Source: Candidatus Hermodarchaeota archaeon
Lineage (GTDB): Archaea > Asgardarchaeota > Hermodarchaeia > Hermodarchaeales > Hermodarchaeaceae
DNA: 23,687 nucleotides
Assembly (NCBI GenBank): GCA_016839995.1
Contig: JAEOTD010000089.1
Span: forward strand, 1-23,687
Direction of reading: 5' to 3'
Below are positions 7,450 through 14,973 of this stretch, piece by piece. The notes under the pieces were generated by a model. It saw only the letters and a list, made by a program, of their open reading frames with translations, had not been told where the DNA came from and did no database searches. Both the position numbers and the translations under genes were made by a program. Numbering within the stretch: the stretch's first letter is position 1; every line of letters starts with the position of its first letter.

Positions 7450-8025
7450 TTATTCCTTTTGGAGAATAACTGCTTTAGCTCCACCTTGAAGAGCACCCAG
7501 ATTTTCTTTCTCGAAACGTTGAAGCTTCCTATCTGTTTTCACGGTCTTCTCAATGAGTTTAAGGTCAATACGATCATCAATGGCTGCAAAGGCTCCAAGT
7601 GAAGCGACACCCATGAATCTAACATTTCCTAGCTCCTCAGCTAGTTTTCGAATTTCCGCTTGATAGATGGTGGTGCACTCGTTCTGTGGAAGATTAGCGA
7701 GCCCCAATTGTACAGTAGAATCATCCATGATTTCTGTTTCAATGAGGAGAAGATCACTGCTCAGGTCGGGACTAATAGAGCAGCATTTCCTGAATGCAGG
7801 CGCTGATAAGACGATTAAGACGTTAGGTTTCTCAAAGGTCAACTCGTTGATTGGATCTGAGGAGATAACGAGATCCGCAGTACAGGCGCCTCCTCTCGCA
7901 GCCGCACCATGAGATTCTGTTTGTAGCACATGAAAGCCCTTTTGGGCATAGGTAAGGCCCAGAATTCGGCTAGCGGTAACCACCCCATATCCGCCATACC
8001 CTGCAAATCGGATTGTAAGATACAC
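7450..8025 (-). CDS. korC: 2-oxoacid:ferredoxin oxidoreductase gamma subunit (KorC type)
   Basis: A 191-residue POR/KOR gamma domain. Seen: IRFAGYGGYGVVTASRILG near the N-terminus (the glycine-rich family signature), ESHGAAARGGACTADLVIS with the RGG motif, and a C-terminal MGVASLGAFAAI segment. It forms part of the oxidoreductase that oxidatively decarboxylates a 2-oxoacid with CoA to give acyl-CoA, CO2 and reduced ferredoxin in the cytoplasm. The start is GTG at 8025 with GGAGG ten bases upstream. It is the last of four genes in the order korD-korA-korB-korC, 19 bp after korB. Confidence 0.93.
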   Translation of the reverse strand: MYLTIRFAGYGGYGVVTASRILGLTYAQKGFHVLQTESHGAAARGGACTADLVISSDPINELTFEKPNVLIVLSAPAFRKCCSISPDLSSDLLLIETEIMDDSTVQLGLANLPQNECTTIYQAEIRKLAEELGNVRFMGVASLGAFAAIDDRIDLKLIEKTVKTDRKLQRFEKENLGALQGGAKAVILQKE

Positions 8026-8044
8026 TTCAAGGTTTCCTCCTTTC

Positions 8045-8932
8045 TTAACCCCATAATGCTTGCAAGTGTTCGATAAGGGTAGGTCGCCGTTCCCGCTTGA
8101 ACACCCCTAACTCAATCATTTTGTCTTTCAGGGCTATTTCATATCGTGGTTGACCTAAACCTTCCCCAGTTTTCTTACCTTTCAATGCTTTAAGCATCCA
8201 TGCACCGGGATGTCGTTTGAATTGTTCACGCTCATCAGAGGAGAGCGTGGATTGAAATTCAGTTAGAAATCGAGCAGCATAGGTAGGGCACTGTGAAATA
8301 ATTTCAATGAACGCAAATCCAGGGTGCAGCAACGCTTCTTTGATTGTCGCAATAATTTTTTTCACATAGAAGGTGGTCCATCGAGCAACATAGCTTGCTC
8401 CAGCCCCAGACACTAGCTCAGTTAGATCGAAGGGGGCTTCAGGATGCTGTGGGTAGGTTGAAGTTTGTACGTGGAGTGGGGTTGTTGGAGCCGATTGTCC
8501 TCCAGTCATACCATAATTAAGATTGTTTACGAGAATGACTGTCATTGGAATATTCCTACGAGCAGCATGGATGAGATGATTTCCACCAATAGCAGCCCCA
8601 TCACCGTCCCCCGTGAAGACGACTACTCGTAATTTGGGATTCATGACCTTTGCTCCCGTTGCAAAGGCGATTGCCCGTCCATGTGTTGTGTGAAGTGTGT
8701 CACCTTGGAAATGTGGGCTGGGAATCCATGCTGAACAACCAATGCCAGAAACCCCAAGAATATCTTGATGCTGAATCTCTTTCGCAGAGATTAGCTCATC
8801 GACTGCCCGAACGAACCCATTGAGTATTATTCCATTACCACACCCGGCACAGAAGGCGTTTGGGAGGTTGCGAAGGTAATTTTCCCGATAGTATTGTTGG
8901 GTCTTTCCCAAACGAGGTTCCGGTTCTTTCAT
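8045..8932 (-). CDS. korB: 2-oxoacid:ferredoxin oxidoreductase beta subunit (TPP-binding, KorB type)
   Basis: A 295-residue catalytic subunit that binds thiamine pyrophosphate. Seen: FCAGCGNGI with C28 and C31, GIGCSAW with C66, HGRAIAFATGAK (84-95), and the TPP/Mg motif GDGDGAAIGG (108-117) closed by NNLNYGMTGGQ (136-146). The CAGCG cysteines are expected to help hold the proximal iron-sulfur cluster. Residues fit the 2-oxoglutarate branch better than pyruvate, but the substrate is inferred from overall resemblance. Its ATG overlaps the korA stop by 4 bp (ATGA), which points to tight coupling. A dependence on thiamine pyrophosphate links it loosely to the thiamine genes upstream. Confidence 0.95.
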   Translation of the reverse strand: MKEPEPRLGKTQQYYRENYLRNLPNAFCAGCGNGIILNGFVRAVDELISAKEIQHQDILGVSGIGCSAWIPSPHFQGDTLHTTHGRAIAFATGAKVMNPKLRVVVFTGDGDGAAIGGNHLIHAARRNIPMTVILVNNLNYGMTGGQSAPTTPLHVQTSTYPQHPEAPFDLTELVSGAGASYVARWTTFYVKKIIATIKEALLHPGFAFIEIISQCPTYAARFLTEFQSTLSSDEREQFKRHPGAWMLKALKGKKTGEGLGQPRYEIALKDKMIELGVFKRERRPTLIEHLQALWG

Positions 8933-10065
8933 GCGGCTCCACTCTCCATAATTTGATCCAGGATTTCATTCGAGTGATGAACCTCGCCTGCAACTTTGGG
9001 CACACAATGCACCTCAGCATGGCAGGCAACTCGGGCGATTTCATTAACCATCATTCCCATATTCATCTCCACAACGAAGATCCTTTGCACGCTTTTAGTC
9101 AATTCTAGAAGGTGTGATTCGGGGAGCGGCCATAGTGTTTTCAGGCGGATGAATCCGACGTCATGTCCTTGCTTCTGAGCTGTCTGTACAGCTTGGTAAG
9201 CCGGTCTAGCAGAAGCTCCGAAACTTAGTACTACAGTCTTTGCAGATTCAAGATGTGCTGTTTCCAAATCGAGCCCTTCTTCCCTGAGAGCAAGCCCAGC
9301 TTGCCGGTTCTTTTCAAACAGCCACTCGATGGTTGCCCGGTGGAAACGAGGGGTATAATCCCGAACACCAGTTGGTCGGTGAGCTGAACCGGTGACAAGG
9401 AGTTTATGACCATCACCAAACTTGGGCATTTCATATCGCAAGAAAATTTCTTCCGGATTGGAATGTTTCTTTGTGAGTCGTTCACGGTTAATGATTGAGA
9501 CCTCACTTCTTTTCGGAATGGTTAGAGGCTCTCGCATGTAGCTGACTTCTCCATCTGTCATGACAAGCGTGGGGGTACGGAAGCGTTCAGCATAATTGAA
9601 TGCCTGAATTGTGAAATCAAACATTTCCTGAACTGACCAAGGACTGAAGGCAATGGGGGTAATATCGCCATGTGTGCCAAATCGAGCTTGCATGATGTCT
9701 TGCTGCCCAGGCATTGTTGCCTGACCTGTACTCGGTCCGGATCGTTGTGCATCGACAAGAACAACGGGAGTTTCAGTCAGGTATGCATAGCCAAGGTTTT
9801 CTTGCATCAGACTAAACCCAGGACCTGAGGTGGCAGTCATTGCTTTTCCACCCGCCCAGGATGCACCAATAATTGCAGCCATAGATGCAATTTCATCTTC
9901 CAATTGGAGATAGTATCCTTTTACCTGAGGGAGCCGTTCAGCCATCCATTCGACAATGCTAGTTGCAGGGGTGATAGGGTATCCCGCGAAGAATTGACAG
10001 CCCGCAAAAATGGCGCCCTCTGCACATGCCGTTCCACCATCAACAAAATGTAATCCTGCTTTCAT
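8929..10065 (-). CDS. korA: 2-oxoacid:ferredoxin oxidoreductase alpha subunit (KorA type)
   Basis: A 378-residue alpha subunit. Seen: FFAGYPITPATSIVEWMAE near residue 25-43, QLEDEIASMAAIIGASWAGG, MTATSGPGFSLMQENLGYA and QRSGPSTGQATMPGQQDIMQ, which together closely match 2-oxoglutarate:ferredoxin oxidoreductase KorA; the C-terminal half has the transketolase-C-like domain (VLSFGASARPAYQAV). Unlike some fused enzymes, it carries no gamma domain, which is encoded separately by korC. The ATG overlaps the korD stop by 4 bp and has GAGGTGAT eight bases upstream within korD. Specificity for 2-oxoglutarate over other 2-oxoacids is likely but not proven by sequence. Confidence 0.95.
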   Translation of the reverse strand: MKAGLHFVDGGTACAEGAIFAGCQFFAGYPITPATSIVEWMAERLPQVKGYYLQLEDEIASMAAIIGASWAGGKAMTATSGPGFSLMQENLGYAYLTETPVVLVDAQRSGPSTGQATMPGQQDIMQARFGTHGDITPIAFSPWSVQEMFDFTIQAFNYAERFRTPTLVMTDGEVSYMREPLTIPKRSEVSIINRERLTKKHSNPEEIFLRYEMPKFGDGHKLLVTGSAHRPTGVRDYTPRFHRATIEWLFEKNRQAGLALREEGLDLETAHLESAKTVVLSFGASARPAYQAVQTAQKQGHDVGFIRLKTLWPLPESHLLELTKSVQRIFVVEMNMGMMVNEIARVACHAEVHCVPKVAGEVHHSNEILDQIMESGAA

Positions 10066-10310
10066 TCTTCTATCACCTCAATCATGATTGCTGCGTCGGG
10101 ACATCGCTTTTCACACAGTCGACACGCAACTCCTTGTTTTCCTCGAACCAGCATGCATTTAGTCTCACCGTTCTCGATTAGGCATGGACTGTGCCCTCCC
10201 CATGCTGTGGGTTTATTCTCTTGTAGGATTTTGGTGGGACAAAAGAGTATACAAATCCCACAGCCTTTGCACAAGTTTTCGTTTACAGTGAGTTTGATGT
10301 GCCGTGTGAT
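10062..10310 (-). CDS. korD: Ferredoxin-like delta subunit (KorD) with apparent ATC start
   Basis: A small 2x[4Fe-4S] ferredoxin subunit that passes electrons from the 2-oxoacid oxidoreductase to ferredoxin. Motif 1 is CKGCGICILFCP with the usual C-x2-C-x2-C-x3-C. Motif 2 is expanded: C52, then ten residues to C63, then C66 and C70, where homologues normally have CxxC at the first step. The only canonical in-frame start, TTG at 10274, would begin at the residue before the first Cys. The frame stays coding-like upstream (TRHIKLTVNEN) to a TAA near 10338. A strong AGGAGG lies eight bases before ATC at 10310, so the 82-residue form starting with ATC is preferred; an ATG-to-ATC sequence error is the alternative. 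First gene of the kor operon. Confidence 0.85.
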   Translation of the reverse strand: MTRHIKLTVNENLCKGCGICILFCPTKILQENKPTAWGGHSPCLIENGETKCMLVRGKQGVACRLCEKRCPDAAIMIEVIEE

Positions 10311-10379
10311 TCTTGACTCCTCCTCACCTTGATTGCGTTATGTTCTCGGAGATGACCTTGAATGAGTACCTAAAGTTTT

Positions 10380-11762
10380 ATGGAAAGACAATATGACGTT
10401 GTCGTTATGACTGAACCTGTAAAGAGCCGATTTCCACGATGGCTCACAGCTGTGTTCATGTTTGTCATTACTTTTGCACTTACCACATTAACATATTTTA
10501 TTGATATTGTGGCAGCTCTCTACTATTATATTGTCATCCTGCTAGTGCTACTGCTCTGGATTTATGTTGACATACAAATTCCCGAGGAGTTAGGATTTCG
10601 ATTTTTCTCTCGGTGGGTGCTACAATTACTCCTCGGTGTTCTCGTGGCTGCGATAGTGCTTGGACTCATTATTTGGCTTGAGGTTCTTTGGGGGTGGATC
10701 ATCCTAACTCCCACATTTCTTGCGCAACCGTTAGGGCTTGTTGCAGGAATTCTTTCATTATATGCTGTCAATCAGGCAGTAGTTGCTTTTGGAGAAGAGT
10801 TGGTGAGCAGAGGGTACATCCAGCAAAACCTTGAAACCCGATTAAAGATTCCACTTTCGATACTCATTTCCTCCTTCATGTTTGCCCTCTTCCATGTCCC
10901 AGGAATCCTCTATAATACGCTCCCACCAGTTTCAGCACTTCTCATGTTGGTTAATCTCTTGCTGGGAGGGATTATGTTAGGTCTGGCCTTTGCGCAGACG
11001 CGAAATCTTTGGTTGCCAATTGGATTACATTTTGGCTGGAATTTCATGCTCTATCATATTGTAGGGGTTCGGGGAGATGGATTATTTCAGTATCAAAGTC
11101 TTGGTCTTGAGGTTCTAACAGGTGGAGCTGCAGGACCTGAGGCAGGACTCGTCGGCACAGCGGGTTTTCTTTTCTTATTTGGTATTGTGTGGATTGGGAG
11201 TAAGACCGCTGATGGACAGCTTCTTCGAATGTTTACACGAAAACCCCTGCTGATGTTTGCTTTCGGTTTCTTAGTAATACTCATTCCAGTTGTTATTGGC
11301 CTAGTAGTTGCGGGGTTTTGGATTTTCCTTATTGTTTGGATTGTCTATGCAATTTTCTTTCTGCAGATTTGGGAAAACCGTATCCTGTGTAGTCATTGTC
11401 CTCATTATGGCTCTGAAGGACACATTCTACGGTGTCATGCAAATTACGGGTTGTATAAATTATGGAAGTATAATCCAGCCCCCATGAGCCGATCTGAGCA
11501 GGGGCAAATGATGATTGGAGTGGCTATTATGTTTGGATTTCCCTTTCCTTTCTTATTCTTGGGTCAGCAATGGCTGTTCTTGATCTTTGCATCCTTTGGC
11601 GCAATAGTGATGGGCGCTATTCTCTTTGGCTGGTTATGTCTTCGATGTGTGAACTTTTCATGTCCTTTTAATCGAGTGCCTAAGAAGGAAGTGGATGCAT
11701 TCTTGAATGAGCATCCAGAAATGCGAAAAACCTGGAAGGAAAAGGGATACAAACTCGGTTGA
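10380..11762 (+). CDS. CPBP/CAAX-protease-like membrane protein with C-terminal Cys-rich part
   Basis: A 460-residue integral membrane protein. Seen: CPBP (Rce1-like) motifs FGEELVSRGY with E139, E140 and R144, FALFHVPG with H172, and IGLHFGWNF with H217 and N221, placed on predicted helices as in intramembrane glutamyl proteases. After residue 290 come further helices and a cytoplasmic-type Cys/His-rich block: C337, C340, C352, H353, then C420, C423 and C428 after two more helices, around CSHCPHYGSEGHILRCHAN and KYNPAPMSR. This extension could bind metal; its role is unknown. Whether it is a protease of prenylated proteins, a bacteriocin-type processing enzyme or inactive cannot be told. The start may instead be ATG at 10407 (MTEPVKSR). 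It is divergent from korD. Confidence 0.85.
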   Translation: MERQYDVVVMTEPVKSRFPRWLTAVFMFVITFALTTLTYFIDIVAALYYYIVILLVLLLWIYVDIQIPEELGFRFFSRWVLQLLLGVLVAAIVLGLIIWLEVLWGWIILTPTFLAQPLGLVAGILSLYAVNQAVVAFGEELVSRGYIQQNLETRLKIPLSILISSFMFALFHVPGILYNTLPPVSALLMLVNLLLGGIMLGLAFAQTRNLWLPIGLHFGWNFMLYHIVGVRGDGLFQYQSLGLEVLTGGAAGPEAGLVGTAGFLFLFGIVWIGSKTADGQLLRMFTRKPLLMFAFGFLVILIPVVIGLVVAGFWIFLIVWIVYAIFFLQIWENRILCSHCPHYGSEGHILRCHANYGLYKLWKYNPAPMSRSEQGQMMIGVAIMFGFPFPFLFLGQQWLFLIFASFGAIVMGAILFGWLCLRCVNFSCPFNRVPKKEVDAFLNEHPEMRKTWKEKGYKLG

Positions 11763-11776
11763 AAGAACCCTGTTGC

Positions 11777-12400
11777 CTAGCCCTTATGAAATTTCGACGC
11801 TAGCGTTGCGATGCGTTCACCCACAAGTTGGCTGTTCCGGATGGCGATTTCGTCCTTTGGTGTTGCTCTCCATGTGAATCCTTCACTTTGTAAGCCAGTC
11901 ATTCCCGCCCATGCTTCTGTAATTGGATTACCAACTCCACCAGCCACGATCATGCCTTGACCCAAAGCATAGTTGATGATTGTACTTGCTGTTGTCTCTT
12001 GACCTCCTTGTCGTAAACCTGCGGCGACAATAATCCCGACGATTTTGTCACGGAGACTATGGTCAAGCATTTTCCGAGTACGGGAGCGGTCAATCAGATT
12101 CTTGAGGAGCCCGGGGACGGTGGAAAAGTAAGAGGGACTAGCGAAAATTATGCCTTGTGTGGCTTCCATTTTATCAAGGACTTTTGGCACGTCATCTTTT
12201 GCATCCTCTGGGCATGGCTTTTGGCGCACACAGTTGTCACAGCCGGTACAAGGCAGGATGCTATAATCTGCAAGGCGCAAGAGCTCAGTTTCTACTTTCT
12301 CAACCGATTTGGCGGCGTCCAGCGCTTTTTGAAGTAAGAACTCAGAACTGGATTTTTCTTTCTTTGGCGAGCCACAAATTCCCAAAACTAAAGTTTTCAT
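11777..12400 (-). CDS. Iron-sulfur flavoprotein (NADPH-dependent FMN reductase family)
   Basis: About 207 residues with a flavodoxin-like fold. Seen: ICGSPKKEKSS near the N-terminus as the FMN phosphate loop, and a compact cysteine motif C-x2-C-x2-C-x5-C (C53, C56, C59 and C65, counted from the GTG at 12406) that marks the archaeal iron-sulfur flavoproteins (Isf), where it holds a [4Fe-4S] cluster near FMN. ASPSYFSTVPGLLKNLIDRS is the second FMN-binding region. Isf proteins are thought to shuttle electrons, for example from ferredoxin to oxygen or peroxide detoxification; that role here is inference. Starts at ATG 12400 or GTG 12406; no strong Shine-Dalgarno separates them. It lies 99 bp after the MobA-like gene on the same strand. 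Confidence 0.88.
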   Translation of the reverse strand: MKTLVLGICGSPKKEKSSSEFLLQKALDAAKSVEKVETELLRLADYSILPCTGCDNCVRQKPCPEDAKDDVPKVLDKMEATQGIIFASPSYFSTVPGLLKNLIDRSRTRKMLDHSLRDKIVGIIVAAGLRQGGQETTASTIINYALGQGMIVAGGVGNPITEAWAGMTGLQSEGFTWRATPKDEIAIRNSQLVGERIATLASKFHKG

Positions 12401-12499
12401 GGTCACACACTTCTGTACTAGTTGGTGTTACTAAGGAGGATTACCCCAATAGGGTTCCGGTGTGAATCCCAAGGCGGGTGCAAAGAGGTTTCCATACGA

Positions 12500-13144
12500 T
12501 TATTTGCGTTGGCGTGGTTTCCGTAGGCTGCGCTGAATGCGGTTCAAATCAGCTGGCGTGTTTACATTAGTGAATGTGAGAAGTTTGGTATCAAATCGTT
12601 CCAAGGCCTTGGTTGAAAGATAGATAACCCGACCAATGTTGTCAATCAAGCATTGCATCCGAGATTTATTCTCCTCAAGACATTTTGACGCAACTTCCCT
12701 TGCAATTTCGGTTGCATACACTGAGTGAAGGGGTTCCACCCACCCATTGGGCCATCGAGGAACCGCCGCATGATGGTTTTCAACCATGCTCCATAAAATT
12801 TCAAAATACATCTCATGAATGAGTGGAGAATCACAAGGAAGCAATTGCGTATAAGGTGTCTTAGCATGTTGAAAGGCTGTTAGGGCCCCAACCAACGGAC
12901 ACCGCGGCTCATTTACAGCATCAGTGACAATTAGCTCTTCAGGATAGTGTTCAGAAAACAGGTCGCGATCAGCTTCCGAATGAACAACAATGAAGACTTC
13001 AGTGGCATAAGCTTCGCAAGCATCCACGACGTGAAGGAAAAGGGGTTTTCCCGCTACCTGTGCTAATGCCTTGGAAGGCTTGAAGCGGTCGCTTCGACCA
13101 CCAGCTAAAATCGCCACACTTACTGAAAGCACTATATTTTCCAC
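12500..13144 (-). CDS. mobA: MobA-like molybdenum cofactor guanylyltransferase / NTP transferase
   Basis: A 214-residue nucleotidyltransferase. Seen: AILAGGRSDRFKPSKAL (11-27), the GTP-binding signature of MobA, with GKPL shortly after; NEPRCPLVGALTAF, and LLPCDSPLIHEMY holding the metal-binding Asp (105); and WVEPLHSVY, characteristic of MobA enzymes, which attach GMP to molybdopterin for molybdo- or tungsto-enzymes. No other molybdopterin gene is in the window. Start GTG at 13144 is taken from the open frame; GTG at 13132 or 13117 would still keep the glycine loop. It lies just upstream of the iron-sulfur flavoprotein gene. CofC of F420 synthesis shares the fold, but the motifs favour MobA. 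Confidence 0.82.
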   Translation of the reverse strand: MENIVLSVSVAILAGGRSDRFKPSKALAQVAGKPLFLHVVDACEAYATEVFIVVHSEADRDLFSEHYPEELIVTDAVNEPRCPLVGALTAFQHAKTPYTQLLPCDSPLIHEMYFEILWSMVENHHAAVPRWPNGWVEPLHSVYATEIAREVASKCLEENKSRMQCLIDNIGRVIYLSTKALERFDTKLLTFTNVNTPADLNRIQRSLRKPRQRK

Positions 13145-13554
13145 ACAATACTAGATTGGGTACCCACGCGGCAAGACTTCAAATTGGACTAAAAAGGTTA
13201 TTGATGAAGCTAACAATGTCTGACTGAATTGCGCAAGAAGAAGAAGAAGGAGTGGTCTCCCCTCCAATTGGTAGTTAAATATTCACTTTAACGCCTAAAA
13301 ATGAAGAAACGAGAGCCTGTCTACGGTTAAAAAATCGATTAAATCTATTTATAGCGTCATTTTGAGAATAAATCTTAAATTCATCGGGTAATTTCCGAAA
13401 AGAAGTTTCTTAAGCGCTTAGATGGAATTCTGGTTAAGATACGGTAGAAAATACAACACTAAAATAGGTCTTTGTAGCATAAAAGTCGCTTACAAACTTT
13501 CAAGTCTGAACTTCGTCTTCCACCCAGTTGATTTCATACATTTGAGGTTAGAAT
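13145..13554. other. AT-rich divergent intergenic region
   Basis: This 410-bp gap separates the MobA-like gene from the first double-wHTH regulator. It is rich in A/T, with a purine repeat of GAA units near 13240-13255. A TATA-like CATAAAAG at 13478-13485 would place transcription of the regulator near 13505, and GAGG at about 13543 is a fitting Shine-Dalgarno for its ATG at 13555. A second TATA-like site, CTATTTATAG near 13345, lies farther up. An open frame at 13422-13673 overlaps the regulator and does not look coding. No RNA gene was recognised. Confidence 0.5.
13478..13485 (+). promoter_or_regulatory. TATA-like box upstream of the regulator pair
   Basis: CATAAAAG about 75 bp before the ATG at 13555 gives a predicted transcript start near 13505 and a leader of about 50 nt holding GAGG. 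Prediction rests on motif and spacing only. Confidence 0.35.
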
Positions 13555-14952
13555 ATGGAAATTGCCTCGGAAGAACCATTGGATATATTGGAGAAACAAA
13601 TTCTATCGCGTTTGAATTCTCAGGACCGAAACGAAATGCAGTACCTGATAAGGAATGTGTCACTGTTCATTAAACGGATCCAGGGTCAACCACTGAGTAA
13701 AGAAGAAAAGAATTATCCTGTCCACCCACTTTTTTCACACGCTGAACAGGAGGGAGGCCAAAATACCGCAGACAACCTTCTTTATCGCCTGCGTCTAATT
13801 GACACGTATCAATTGGACCAATCACGCTACATCGTAGAAATGTTAACAGAGACCCTACCCATTCAGGAAATACAGTCATTTTCCACTCGAAAAGCCCAGA
13901 TACTTTGGCAGCTCAATCAAAATCCTGCAATCCCGAAATACAAATTGGCAAAGAAAGTAGGAACAACACCACGCACGGTATCGAAAGACTTGGCTGAATT
14001 AGAGCGTGATTATGCACTTCAAATTTTCTTTTCTCCAGACGCACATAGATTCCATTTGATTGTCAAAATCATCGTCTTTAAAACGAAATCAATACTACAT
14101 ACAAAACAGCTTGAAAAGTTTGTTATCAACCATCGTGGATTTATGCGAATATTACGACTTGATCAGGATTTGCGCCAAGGAACCATTATTTTTCGATACC
14201 CAGATCAACCCGAAGGGCATAAGATGTTCAACGAACGTGCAAAATGGCTTCATGATGAGTTTTTCACTGAATCTCTAACAATTCAAGTTCTTGGGATTTA
14301 TCAATTCATCTCCTTTGAGATGTATGACCCAACTACGAATGCATATTCAATTGAGCCCGAAATTGTTTCACAGATTCCCTTTGATTATAATATGGATCTC
14401 TTGGATGCACTCCCGCAACCCCGTGGAATAGAGTATACTCGACCCTTTTGGTTTGACCAAGCCGATTTTCTGTTGGCAGATTCGTTATATGTAACTGGAC
14501 CATTATCAAAATCTGATTACAAACAGCACCTTCTGCAAATACATGGCATTAAGTATTCAATGAAAACGATTTGGAAGAAAGAACAGCGTCTTCAAAAAGA
14601 AAAAGCAGTGTTTCCGATGATGGAATTACGGATACCGGGTTTTGACGAAGACATGTTTTTTACTGTATTTTGCTCACCGAAAGCATCCTCGTTAATACGA
14701 GCTATCTCAGCATTTCTTCCATATGTTATGGTGCTCAATACTGATTCCGGGTGTGTTTTGCGAATCCAACGCCCGGTTCACACTTCAGCGCTAACTGCTC
14801 AGCTGATTCGAAAAATCCATCATCAAAGAGGCGTAACCGATGTGAGATTACTTCGGTATCAGCGGAGCTTTCAAATGCCGTTGTTTAGAAGCGTCGCTGA
14901 CCGCTGGAATACCGAGGAACAAAATTGGCTCATTCGAGAAGGAGATATTTGA
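13555..14952 (+). CDS. Double winged-helix regulator-like protein, paralogue 1
   Basis: A 465-residue protein of a family with three members here. Seen: an N-terminal helical part with SLFIKRIQG and EEKNYPVHPLFSH (36-62); a winged-helix domain at about 110-150, with the recognition-helix region KVGTTPRTVSKDLAELE; an alpha/beta region carrying FRYPDQPEGHKMF (213-225); then RPFWFDQADFLLADSLYVTG (296-315); a second helix-turn-helix-like unit at about 318-350 (SMKTIWKKEQRLQKEK); and a second alpha/beta region ending DRWNTEEQNWLIREGDI. The pattern suggests a duplicated HTH plus ligand-binding unit, somewhat like two Lrp/AsnC-type halves. It is soluble, and DNA binding is inferred. ATG at 13555 has GAGG seven bases upstream. 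The next paralogue follows after 21 bp, so the two probably form one transcript and could heterodimerise. Confidence 0.75.
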   Translation: MEIASEEPLDILEKQILSRLNSQDRNEMQYLIRNVSLFIKRIQGQPLSKEEKNYPVHPLFSHAEQEGGQNTADNLLYRLRLIDTYQLDQSRYIVEMLTETLPIQEIQSFSTRKAQILWQLNQNPAIPKYKLAKKVGTTPRTVSKDLAELERDYALQIFFSPDAHRFHLIVKIIVFKTKSILHTKQLEKFVINHRGFMRILRLDQDLRQGTIIFRYPDQPEGHKMFNERAKWLHDEFFTESLTIQVLGIYQFISFEMYDPTTNAYSIEPEIVSQIPFDYNMDLLDALPQPRGIEYTRPFWFDQADFLLADSLYVTGPLSKSDYKQHLLQIHGIKYSMKTIWKKEQRLQKEKAVFPMMELRIPGFDEDMFFTVFCSPKASSLIRAISAFLPYVMVLNTDSGCVLRIQRPVHTSALTAQLIRKIHHQRGVTDVRLLRYQRSFQMPLFRSVADRWNTEEQNWLIREGDI

Positions 14953-14973
14953 ACTAAAGGAGAAGCCCATCCA

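Noticed and set aside
12425..12490. Sequence resembling part of a cobalamin riboswitch or a tRNA T-arm (CCGGTGTGAATCCC, CGGGTGC)
   Set aside because: No GCCACTG box, no plus-strand gene follows it, and both flanking genes are on the minus strand; a complete tRNA fold could not be found around it.
12500..13144. Calling the gene cofC (F420 guanylyltransferase) because cofE is nearby
   Set aside because: The LAGGRSDRFKPSK loop, PCDSPL and WVEPLHSVY fit MobA; cofE is on a separate unit over 4 kb away.
13422..13673. An 83-codon plus-strand open frame before the first regulator
   Set aside because: It overlaps the regulator start in another frame, has no Shine-Dalgarno, and shows no recognisable protein pattern.
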